A stretch of DNA of 6,261 nt from JALSIF01 sp026981635 [NCBI: bacterium] (GTDB taxonomy: Bacteria; 4484-113; JALSIF01). The notes beneath the pieces were generated by a model. That model was not told the DNA's origin and made no database searches. It was given only the letters and a program-made list of their open reading frames with translations. Shown one piece after another: positions 1-5,424 of the stretch. A program made the translations under genes and the position numbers. Position 1 is the stretch's first letter; each line of letters opens with the position of its first letter. Location: contig JALSIF010000022.1 in NCBI GenBank assembly GCA_026981635.1, forward strand, positions 1 through 6,261. Reading direction: 5' to 3'.

Positions 1-1
1 A

Positions 2-1864
2 AGCGAGCTGGTTCAGGTGGCCGAGGTGGGTGGGCTGGACTACCTGCTGCGCAGCGAGAACACCCGCGAGGTGGATCAGGGGCTGGAGTTCTTCATCACC
101 GACCAGCTCCCCGCCGCCTGGGCCCTCTACCGCTTTACCGCAGTTGACCCCGAGACTCCCGACTCGCCCCTAACCATCACCAGCGAGATGTTTCTCTCCC
201 CCGACCAGTTCAGCCAGGAGGACCAGGGCTACTGGATTGGGGTAAGCAACTACACCACCGGTGAGTGGGAGTGGCACGGCCCCTTCCAGCTTCCCGAGCA
301 GCCGGTGGAGCTTGACCCAGCCCAGCGCCACACCTCCCTCAGTGGCAACCTCTACTTCATCCTTCTCCTTAACCTCCACCCCCAGGCGCTCCACCAGTCT
401 TCCACCCTGTGGCGCGACCAGGCTCCTCCCCCCGAGCCTGAGCTGGGCATCCTCTTTGGCCGGGTGTGGGAGGCGGGCAGCCACGGCGAGAAGGGGATTG
501 CCGGCGCCTCCATCAGGCTCTTCGCCCTGGCCCCCGATGGGAGCGAGGAGCTGGTCCAGCAGACCACCTCGGGCGAAAACGGCGAGTACGCCATGGACGG
601 GATAGAGCCGGGCGAGTACCTCCTCTCTACCACCGCCGAGGGCTACCAGCCGCTGGCAGAACAGATAGCAGTCCATGCAGGGGAGAACCCCCACGACATA
701 GAGCTGACTCCCAGTCAGCCCCAGACCGAACCCCATCCCGCCGCCTTGGTGGGCAGGGTGTTTGATGAGACCAATCCCGACCACGGCATTGTGGGAGCGG
801 TGCTCCAGCTCTTCCGTCTGGGGGAGAACGGCAGCGAGGAGTTTGTGGAACAGACCGAATCGGGAGAAAACGGCCACTATGCCTTTGATGGTCTGGAGCC
901 CGGCCTCTACCTGCTCTTCACCGAGCACCCCGACTACATGTCCAAGCTGGAAGAGCTTGAGCTGGCCGCGGGGATCAACGAGCATCCCGTCCCCCTAACT
1001 CCGGTTGCACAGCAGAACGGCTACCTCTTCGGCCAGGTCTTTGAGGCGGGCAGCGGGGGGGAGGTGCCCATTCCGGGAGCCCTGGTGCAGCTGCTTCGCC
1101 CCCTGCCCGACGGGTCAGAGGAGCTGGTGGACCAGGCCGAGACCGACCAACAGGGCCACTACATCATGGACGGGATTGCTCCCGGCCCCTACCTGGTCAG
1201 GGTGAGCCACCCCGATTATGAGACCAGCCTGGACGACCTCTTCATCCACCCGGGGGAGAACCAGTACGACGTTGACCTGGTGCCCAGGGGCGGCGGCGGT
1301 GTAGGTGGCGCCTACCTCTTCGGTCAGGTCTTCGTGGCCGGCCACCCCGACCAGCCCGTAGTCGGTGCCCTGCTCAAGCTCTACCGCCTGGGCGAGGACG
1401 GGAGCGAGGATTTCGTGGAGCAGACCGAGTCGGGACCGGAGGGTCACTACGCCTTTGACGACCTTGAGCCCGGCCACTATCTCCTGATCACCACCCACCC
1501 CGACTACCTGCCGCGGGGGGATCAGCTCCTGCTTGAGGAAGGGGAGAACGAGCACCCAGTTCCCCTCCAGCCTAGGGGTCAGGAGGAGGGTGCCTCCCTC
1601 TCCGGCATCGTCTTTGATGCCGATACTTTCCAGCCCCTTGCCGAGACTTGGCTCACCCTGTGGCGCATGGTGGAGGGGGAGTGGGTCCAGGTGGCCGAGA
1701 CCCAGAGTGGTGAGGGCGGTTTTTACCAGTTTGACCCGGTTGATCCCGGTCCCTACCTGCTCAGGGCAGAGCTTGAGGGATACCAGCCCTACGAGGACGA
1801 CATCCTCCTGGAGGCGGGAGAAAACTGGCGCGAAGTGCCACTGCATGAGCAGCCTCCCCAGTAG
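2..1864 (+). CDS. Large acidic multidomain surface or secreted protein with five carboxypeptidase-regulatory-like domains (5' partial)
   Basis: The reading frame is open to the left edge. A GTG at position 17 could start it, but coding sequence continues upstream of it (SELVQ then VAEVGG), no SD precedes it and no signal peptide follows it, so I read this as the 3' part of a longer gene. Residue numbers count from that GTG. Residues 1-135 form a beta-rich, aromatic region with the motif YWIGVSNYTTGEWEW at 72-86. A Pro-rich linker (APPPEPE) follows, then five repeats of about 88 residues (144-232, 242-329, 335-423, 432-519, 526-611). Each has a G-x-V start, a GxY core, a PGxYLL segment and a closing GEN...L. 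This is the pattern of CarboxypepD_reg (PF13620), a transthyretin-like beta sandwich. Such arrays usually act as extracellular spacers or binding modules. Asp and Glu are abundant. There is no LPXTG motif or C-terminal membrane anchor, so attachment to the cell is unknown. Domain class is firm; the biological role is not. Confidence 0.85.
   Translation, partial: SELVQVAEVGGLDYLLRSENTREVDQGLEFFITDQLPAAWALYRFTAVDPETPDSPLTITSEMFLSPDQFSQEDQGYWIGVSNYTTGEWEWHGPFQLPEQPVELDPAQRHTSLSGNLYFILLLNLHPQALHQSSTLWRDQAPPPEPELGILFGRVWEAGSHGEKGIAGASIRLFALAPDGSEELVQQTTSGENGEYAMDGIEPGEYLLSTTAEGYQPLAEQIAVHAGENPHDIELTPSQPQTEPHPAALVGRVFDETNPDHGIVGAVLQLFRLGENGSEEFVEQTESGENGHYAFDGLEPGLYLLFTEHPDYMSKLEELELAAGINEHPVPLTPVAQQNGYLFGQVFEAGSGGEVPIPGALVQLLRPLPDGSEELVDQAETDQQGHYIMDGIAPGPYLVRVSHPDYETSLDDLFIHPGENQYDVDLVPRGGGGVGGAYLFGQVFVAGHPDQPVVGALLKLYRLGEDGSEDFVEQTESGPEGHYAFDDLEPGHYLLITTHPDYLPRGDQLLLEEGENEHPVPLQPRGQEEGASLSGIVFDADTFQPLAETWLTLWRMVEGEWVQVAETQSGEGGFYQFDPVDPGPYLLRAELEGYQPYEDDILLEAGENWREVPLHEQPPQ
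446..1849 (+). repeat. Five tandem ~88-residue carboxypeptidase-regulatory-like domain repeats
   Basis: The units lie at about 446-712, 740-1003, 1019-1285, 1310-1573 and 1592-1849. Linkers are short: a Pro/Gln/Glu stretch between units 1 and 2, and a glycine-rich linker (RGGGGVGG, 1286-1309) between units 3 and 4. By hand alignment units 2 and 4 are the closest pair, about 56 of 88 residues identical, while the other pairs compared among units 1-4 give 42-49 percent. Unit 5 is the most diverged and lacks the GSEE motif of the others. The repeats are coding and have diverged at the DNA level, so they are not a perfect satellite. Confidence 0.85.
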
Positions 1865-1893
1865 GCCGTTGACCAGCTAGGTAGGGAGATTGG

Positions 1894-1908
1894 ATCCCTG
1901 GCAGGGAT
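1894..1908 (+). other. Small inverted repeat after the surface-protein gene
   Basis: ATCCCT-GGC-AGGGAT gives a 6-bp stem with a 3-base loop, 29 bases after the stop of the surface-protein gene and just before the strong terminator hairpin. There is no T run. It may be an accessory 3'-end structure or chance. Confidence 0.25.
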
Positions 1909-1913
1909 GGTGG

Positions 1914-1946
1914 AAGGCCCGCCCTAGCAGGCGTAGGGCGGGCTTT
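1914..1946. terminator. Bidirectional Rho-independent terminator shared by convergent genes
   Basis: GCCCGCCCTA (1917-1926) and TAGGGCGGGC (1934-1943) are perfect complements, giving a 10-bp GC-rich stem with a 7-base loop. AAG precedes it and CTTT follows it, so short U tracts appear on both strands. It lies between a plus-strand gene ending at 1864 and a minus-strand gene ending at 1924, as expected for a shared terminator. The minus-strand stop codon (1924-1926) is inside the stem. The U tracts are short, so efficiency may be modest. Confidence 0.75.
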
Positions 1947-3012
1947 CCTCCCCTCCCTCCCCGCCCATAAGCTGGTGACGAAATGGCTCTAGCCCCCCCA
2001 GCCTGATCTGCTCGGCCAGCAGTTCCTCCCGCTCCTTCAGGCCCAGCTTCCAGTCAACTATGGCCAGCAGGGAGCGAAGCTCCTCCTCCATGTGGCGGAT
2101 GGGCTCTGCCAGCAGGGTGGTGAGGATGTGCTTGGCCTTGGAGGGGCTGCCCGCCGCAGTTTCCACCAGGGCCTGAAAAATGAGGGCGTTGCGGCGGGCG
2201 AAGGGGTCGCTGGGCAGGCTCCCGCACTCTTCCACCGACCGCATGATGCTTAGGGCCTGCTGGGGAAGCCCCTCCAGCATCTTGAAGTAGGCCAGCTGAA
2301 TGAGCACCATCCCCGTCTGTTCGGCATCCATCCCCTTGAGGTCGGTAAGCAGGGTGCGCAGTTCAAGCTCCGCCTCCTCCCGCTTTCCCCTGAGAAAGAG
2401 CACATAGCCCAGGTTGATCTTGGTACAGGTCTCATAGCGGCGGGCGGTGGCTAGATCGGGGTGGCGTTTGAGCAGTCGGGCCACCCTGCTAAGCAGCTCC
2501 TCCGCCTCCTCCAGTCTCCCCTGCTCCGCCATCGGGATGCCCAGCTGGCTGAGGGCTGAGATCAGCCTGAGGTCCAGGTAGCCCCGCTCAATCAGAGCCT
2601 CTAGGTGATCGGTCAGGCCGAGCGCCCGTTCCCCTTCCTTGGCATCCAGGCAGGCCCTGACCGCCCGCTCAATGGCCTCAAACAGCTCCTCCACCCTATG
2701 GCCGCGGCGGGGCAGTTCGCCCCTCTGCTCGCTGCGGGAAAGCTCAATCTGCATCCGCCCCAACTCCTCCGGCGGTGCCATCTCCTCCACCATAAGCACC
2801 AGCTCGTGGGGGGCAAGCCTTCCCAGGTGAGCGATGATTTGGATCGCCTGGCGGAGGCCTGCACTGGCAGGAGTGGCTTCAGTACCGCCGCGGACAAGGC
2901 CGGAGATCTCCCTACCCAGCCGAATCACCTCGGTGATGAGGCCGAGCTTCTCATCCTTGGAAAGGGACTTGTCCGGTCGCCCTTCCCCCCAACTGGCAGG
3001 CTCCCTTCTCAC
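1924..3012 (-). CDS. TPR-like helical repeat protein, function unknown
   Basis: A soluble protein of 362 residues with no signal peptide or membrane segment. Its middle and C-terminal parts are helix-turn-helix repeats of the tetratricopeptide type. The clearest unit is about residues 150-183 (GIPMAEQGRLEEAEELLSR), followed by weaker ones at about 197-226 (LGYVLFLRGKREEAELELR), 235-264 (IQLAYFKMLEGLPQQALSI) and 275-305 (IFQALVETAAGSPSKAKHI). The N-terminal 120 residues are also mostly helical and charged. TPR solenoids bind other proteins; the partner is not evident. The start is a GTG with a TAG only three codons upstream in frame, so it is close to the longest possible. No SD is visible, so a later start or leaderless translation cannot be excluded. 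The tail (GGEGGEESPPYAC) looks disordered and the stop codon sits within the terminator hairpin. It could be a scaffold or a regulator without a DNA-binding domain. Confidence 0.8.
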   Translation of the reverse strand: MRREPASWGEGRPDKSLSKDEKLGLITEVIRLGREISGLVRGGTEATPASAGLRQAIQIIAHLGRLAPHELVLMVEEMAPPEELGRMQIELSRSEQRGELPRRGHRVEELFEAIERAVRACLDAKEGERALGLTDHLEALIERGYLDLRLISALSQLGIPMAEQGRLEEAEELLSRVARLLKRHPDLATARRYETCTKINLGYVLFLRGKREEAELELRTLLTDLKGMDAEQTGMVLIQLAYFKMLEGLPQQALSIMRSVEECGSLPSDPFARRNALIFQALVETAAGSPSKAKHILTTLLAEPIRHMEEELRSLLAIVDWKLGLKEREELLAEQIRLGGLEPFRHQLMGGEGGEESPPYAC

Positions 3013-3069
3013 GGCAGGCTAGTTAGTGAAAGATGTTATCTCAAACTCACGTTCGTTACCAGTTATACG
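3013..3069 (-). promoter_or_regulatory. AT-rich island upstream of the TPR gene, possible promoter region
   Basis: This stretch is much more AT-rich than its surroundings and lies directly upstream of the minus-strand TPR gene. On the minus strand it carries TATAAC, GGTAAC, GATAAC and ACTAAC, and a TTGAGA that resembles a -35 box. I could not pair a convincing -35 with a -10 at 16-18 bases, so only the region is called. Confidence 0.35.
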
Positions 3070-3089
3070 ACCCCGGAAGGGTCCGGGGT
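3070..3089 (-). terminator. Strong hairpin after the DUF169 gene, probable terminator or attenuator
   Basis: ACCCCGGA (3070-3077) and TCCGGGGT (3082-3089) are perfect complements, giving an 8-bp stem with a 4-base loop. It lies 18 bases after the stop of the DUF169 gene and before the TPR gene on the minus strand. The sequence after the stem on that strand (CGTATAAC) has no run of T, so classic Rho-independent termination is uncertain. It could also stabilise the 3' end of the mRNA. Confidence 0.5.
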
Positions 3090-3107
3090 GGGAGTGGGCG
3101 GCCGGCC

Positions 3108-3980
3108 TCAGCCCCCTTCCCCCTCTCCGGGCAGCTTCAGCCCCTCCAGTGCCTCCGCATACTTGGGCGGCATCTTGGGTGAGACGGCGAGCATCTGGGG
3201 GATGGGGTAGCGCACCCCGTGCTCGTGGGTCTTCTCCAGTCCGGTGATGATCCTTTCTGCCCAGTGGGGTGGGAAGGCGAAGGCCATCTCGTGGTCCTGG
3301 GCCCCGCCAAACACCCGGTCGCCGTTGCAAGGGAGCACCATGTGGGGCCGGTTTATCCTGAGCGTCTCTATGACCAGGTCGGCGCAGTCCAGCCTTCCAA
3401 ATGCTCTCCCCTCCACCGCCTCTCCGGTGTGGTAGGCCACCGCCTGCACCAGCCGCATGATCTGGGCCGAGTTGCCGTAGAGGGCGATGACCATGGGCTC
3501 AAAGCTGGTGCGAAAGAGAGGCGCCACCACCAGCCGGTCATACTTTCCCGCCGGCAGGCGGGGGTGGTTGGCCTCCCACCGGCGGGCCACCTCCGGGTCG
3601 TCGCAGAAGAAGCCAAGCAGGGTCTGCCCCTCCAGGTAGGCCTGGGAAGGCTCCCGGAAGCCGAAGGCCACCGCCGCCAGGGGGCAGGTGATGGTCTGCC
3701 GGTCCACCGCCACCACCCAGCCGTAGCGACGGGCTATCCCCACCGCCTGGCAGGCGATGATGGAGGCGCCAAGCTTCTGGCTGGTCTTGCACCGCTCGGG
3801 CAGCGGCTCCCCTGGCTCAAGCAGCCTTGCCGCAATGGGGAAGGTTTCCGGTCTGACATATAAGGCTAGCGCCTGGTCCAGCCGGCGGATAAGCTCTGCC
3901 GTCTGCTGGCTGATTCCCGCTCCGCCCTGCTCGTCCATGCCCTCATCATATCGCCTGCCGCTCCCGTGAACCCAACCCAT
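3108..3980 (-). CDS. DUF169 family protein, function unknown
   Basis: A soluble protein of about 290 residues that matches the DUF169 family (PF02596, COG2043) over nearly its whole length. Recognisable family features in order are: RCKTSQKLG (63-71), the DRQTITCPLAA segment (93-103), PAGKYDRLVVAPL (143-155), the YGNSAQIMRLVQA motif (168-180), RLDCAD (196-201), LPCNGDRVFGG (216-226) and the RYPIP near the end (257-261). Cysteines at 64, 77, 99, 126, 199 and 218 are candidate metal or cofactor ligands; C99 and C218 lie in the best-conserved segments. The family has no established biochemical role. The start chosen is the most upstream ATG, with a weak GGCGGG before it and an in-frame stop four codons upstream. 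The ATG at residue 15 (position 3938), with GAGGG almost abutting it, is an alternative, and conserved sequence begins only at about residue 34. The C-terminal tail is acidic and Gly-rich. Family assignment is confident. Confidence 0.88.
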   Translation of the reverse strand: MGWVHGSGRRYDEGMDEQGGAGISQQTAELIRRLDQALALYVRPETFPIAARLLEPGEPLPERCKTSQKLGASIIACQAVGIARRYGWVVAVDRQTITCPLAAVAFGFREPSQAYLEGQTLLGFFCDDPEVARRWEANHPRLPAGKYDRLVVAPLFRTSFEPMVIALYGNSAQIMRLVQAVAYHTGEAVEGRAFGRLDCADLVIETLRINRPHMVLPCNGDRVFGGAQDHEMAFAFPPHWAERIITGLEKTHEHGVRYPIPQMLAVSPKMPPKYAEALEGLKLPGEGEGG

Positions 3981-4077
3981 TACCCGCCGTCACTAACCTG
4001 GGGAAAGGAAAAGCCCCCCTAGGGTGGTAGGATTTAGCAGCAGCTAGTTGGAAAAATCTCCCAAGGAGACAGGTGCG
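3981..4077. promoter_or_regulatory. Divergent intergenic region between the DUF169 and Bax inhibitor-1 genes
   Basis: These 97 bases separate two diverging genes, so promoters for both should lie here. I see a possible -10 (TAGGAT, 4028-4033) for the plus-strand gene but no acceptable -35 at the right distance. A weak GGGG...CCCC pairing lies at about 4000-4018. No promoter is called with confidence. Confidence 0.35.
4063..4068 (+). promoter_or_regulatory. Ribosome binding site deciding the start of the Bax inhibitor-1 gene
   Basis: AAGGAG lies nine bases before the ATG at 4078. It supports that ATG over an in-frame TTG at 4048, because the longer version would place this SD inside the coding region and has no SD of its own. 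Confidence 0.8.
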
Positions 4078-4803
4078 ATGAGCTTTCTTCAGCAGGAGCG
4101 AGCCAGGCTTGAAGCACTGGGCTATCCCCTGAGCGTCGCCCAGGAAGGGGGCGAGGCCCTCTCCGTCTTCCTCAGCCGGGTCTACAGCTGGCTTTTGGGC
4201 GGCATCGTGGTGGCCGGAGCGGTGGCCTGGTGGTTTGCTGCCACCGGCTTTGCCCTGGTGCTGATGAAGATGGGCGCCCTCCTCTACTTCATCATCGCCT
4301 TGGGCGTCCTCTTCGGCACCCTCTTCTTCGCCCAGGCGGTCCGCCACAGCTCTCCCCTAAACATGGTTGCCTACGCTCTCATGGCCGCCGCCTTCGGCTT
4401 CATCGCCAGCCCCCTGATCATGTATGCCCTGGCCATCGGCCAGTCGGCCATCGTGCTTCAGGCCCTGGCCATTACCGCCGCCGCCTTTGTGGGCCTTACC
4501 GTCTGGGCCTACACCTCCCGAACCGACTTCTCCTTCCTGCGCGGCTTTCTCTGGGCCGGCTTCTGGGTGATTCTGGCCATCGGGGTGGTCTTTATCTTCC
4601 TGCCCCCCAGCAGAACCGCCGATATCCTGTGGAGCGGGGCGGGGGCGCTGCTCTTTGCCGGCTTTACCCTCTATGACACCCAGAAGATCATCCGGGTCTA
4701 CCCCCGCGACGAGCACGTGGCCGCCGCCATCCAGCTCCTGATTGACTTCGTAAACCTCTTCCTCTTCATCCTGCGTCTCCTGCTTGCCACCCAGCGCCGC
4801 TGA
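4078..4803 (+). CDS. Bax inhibitor-1 (YccA/YetJ-like) family integral membrane protein
   Basis: A 241-residue protein of the Bax inhibitor-1 family (PF01027, UPF0005). It has a short charged N-terminus followed by about seven hydrophobic segments (about 35-55, 62-85, 94-118, 122-145, 156-176, 183-199, 215-236). Two family signatures are clear. One is LYDTQKI in the sixth to seventh segment region, with D200. The other is the C-terminal LLIDFVNLFLFILRLL, with D223. In Bacillus subtilis YetJ the equivalent aspartate pair forms a pH-sensitive latch that controls calcium leak. The spacing here (23 residues) agrees with that pair, so a pH-dependent cation leak in the cytoplasmic membrane is a fair inference. 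Length is typical for the family. The gene stands alone after a divergent neighbour; DoxX begins 88 bases later with its own promoter, so co-transcription is possible but not needed. Confidence 0.93.
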   Translation: MSFLQQERARLEALGYPLSVAQEGGEALSVFLSRVYSWLLGGIVVAGAVAWWFAATGFALVLMKMGALLYFIIALGVLFGTLFFAQAVRHSSPLNMVAYALMAAAFGFIASPLIMYALAIGQSAIVLQALAITAAAFVGLTVWAYTSRTDFSFLRGFLWAGFWVILAIGVVFIFLPPSRTADILWSGAGALLFAGFTLYDTQKIIRVYPRDEHVAAAIQLLIDFVNLFLFILRLLLATQRR

Positions 4804-4829
4804 TCTATGGGAAGTCCCCCCACCTTTCT

Positions 4830-4858
4830 TTGAAAAAACCGTAATCAGGTGATAAACT
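4830..4858 (+). promoter_or_regulatory. Sigma-70-type promoter of the DoxX gene
   Basis: TTGAAA (4830-4835) and TAAACT (4853-4858) are separated by exactly 17 bases, inside an AT-rich patch. The -35 matches the consensus at five of six positions and the -10 at four of six. Transcription would begin near 4865, giving a leader of roughly 27 bases before the ATG at 4892. Confidence 0.65.
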
Positions 4859-4868
4859 CAATTCACCT
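4847..4868 (+). promoter_or_regulatory. Inverted repeat over the DoxX -10 box, candidate operator
   Basis: AGGTGA (4847-4852) and TCACCT (4863-4868) are perfect inverted half-sites separated by ten bases that contain the -10 box. The half-site centres are 16 bases apart, so the two sites fall on nearly the same DNA face but not exactly one or two turns apart. A dimeric repressor bound here would cover the -10 and the start point. No regulator gene is in the window. Confidence 0.4.
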
Positions 4869-4881
4869 CATATTTACTGGG

Positions 4882-4887
4882 AGGAGG
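4882..4887 (+). promoter_or_regulatory. Ribosome binding site of the DoxX gene
   Basis: GGGAGGAGGT (core AGGAGG) lies four bases before the ATG at 4892, or about seven if the first GGGAGG pairs with the ribosome. It fixes this ATG; an overlapping longer frame starting at 4849 is in another phase and is not a gene. Confidence 0.75.
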
Positions 4888-4891
4888 TCCG

Positions 4892-5356
4892 ATGAAGCGA
4901 ACCGAGTGGGCTTTCCTCATTCTCCGAGTGGTGGTGGGTCTTTCCTTCATCTTCTTTGGGGGTCAGAAGCTCTTTGGCCTCTTTGGCGGTCCCGGCTTCC
5001 AGGGCTGGTCGGGCTTTGTCCAGGGAATGGGAGGCATCCCCGGCTTCCTAAAACCCCTCACCATCTACTTGGTGCCGGTGTTTGAGTTCTTCGGTGGCCT
5101 CTTTGTGCTGGTGGGATTTCTCACCCGCTGGAGCGCCCTGGCCTTGGTGCTGGTGATGATCGGCGCCATCCTCTTCGTCAACTTCCCCAAGGGCTTCTAC
5201 AACCCCCAGGGCGGGGGCTGGGTGCTCCCCCTCACCTTCCTCGCCATGTCCCTGGCCATCCTACTGGGCGAGCACCGCTACACCCTGGACGAGACCCTGT
5301 TTAAGGGAGGTCAGGCTTCCTCGGCGGGTTCATCTTCCGGGGCCGCTGAGAGCTAG
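4892..5356 (+). CDS. DoxX family integral membrane protein
   Basis: A 154-residue protein of the DoxX family (PF07681). Four hydrophobic segments lie at about 5-25, 55-77, 80-97 and 109-127. The family signatures are RVVVGLSFIFFGGQKL (12-27) in the first segment, followed by a Gly-rich loop, and EFFGGLFVLVGFLTRWSAL (65-83) across the second and third. The NFPKGFYNPQGGG loop (97-109) is also usual for the group. DoxX was named from a subunit of the archaeal terminal quinol oxidase and thiosulfate:quinone oxidoreductase. Bacterial stand-alone members are linked to redox and thiol stress, with no settled activity, so the exact function is open. The C-terminal tail (about 138-154) is Ser, Gly and Ala rich and likely disordered. 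The gene has its own promoter with a candidate operator, an SD and a downstream terminator, so it is probably a single-gene transcription unit. Confidence 0.92.
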   Translation: MKRTEWAFLILRVVVGLSFIFFGGQKLFGLFGGPGFQGWSGFVQGMGGIPGFLKPLTIYLVPVFEFFGGLFVLVGFLTRWSALALVLVMIGAILFVNFPKGFYNPQGGGWVLPLTFLAMSLAILLGEHRYTLDETLFKGGQASSAGSSSGAAES

Positions 5357-5367
5357 CCGGCCCGTAG

Positions 5368-5386
5368 AAAACCCCGGCGGGGTTTT
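5368..5386 (+). terminator. Rho-independent terminator after the DoxX gene
   Basis: AAAACCCC (5368-5375) and GGGGTTTT (5379-5386) are perfect complements around a GGC loop, giving an 8-bp stem that ends in four T residues. It begins 11 bases after the DoxX stop codon. The symmetrical A and T tracts mean it could also work in the opposite direction. Confidence 0.85.
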
Positions 5387-5396
5387 AGAACAGGTT

Positions 5397-5410
5397 CCCC
5401 CTTGCGGGGG
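5397..5410. other. GC inverted repeat just upstream of the cupin -10 box
   Basis: CCCCC (5397-5401) and GGGGG (5406-5410) flank TTGC. It lies after the DoxX terminator and ends two bases before the putative -10 of the cupin gene. It may be a second terminator stem, or a protein-binding palindrome in the promoter spacer. No T run follows. Confidence 0.35.
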
Positions 5411-5412
5411 TC

Positions 5413-5418
5413 TAAACT
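5413..5418 (+). promoter_or_regulatory. Putative -10 box placing the transcript start at the cupin ATG
   Basis: TAAACT, the same hexamer as the DoxX -10, ends six bases before the ATG at 5425. Transcription would then begin at or next to the start codon. There is no good -35 at the expected distance, so the call is tentative. Confidence 0.4.
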
Positions 5419-5424
5419 AGTGGC

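Noticed and set aside
170-985. Long minus-strand open frame of 271 codons opposite the surface-protein gene
   Set aside because: It is the antisense shadow of the repeat-coding frame. Its product has no coherent domain, while the plus frame encodes five clear domain repeats.
1115-1846. Second long minus-strand open frame under the repeats
   Set aside because: It also mirrors the repeat-coding strand, arising from GC-rich codon bias, with no RBS or domain.
3013-3045. Specific -35/-10 promoter for the TPR gene using TTGAGA
   Set aside because: At 17-base spacing the -10 would be TAGCCT, and the better TAACTA is only 13 bases away. Neither is convincing.
2605-3210. Plus-strand open frame of 201 codons across the TPR gene and the gap
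   Set aside because: It overlaps the TPR gene antisense and crosses its start region and the hairpin. The product is low in structure and has no recognisable motif.
3219-3863. Plus-strand open frame of 214 codons inside the DUF169 gene
   Set aside because: It is antisense to a conserved family protein and has no recognisable domain.
4048-4077. Upstream TTG start for the Bax inhibitor-1 gene
   Set aside because: A good SD lies inside this extension and points to the ATG at 4078, and the TTG has no SD.
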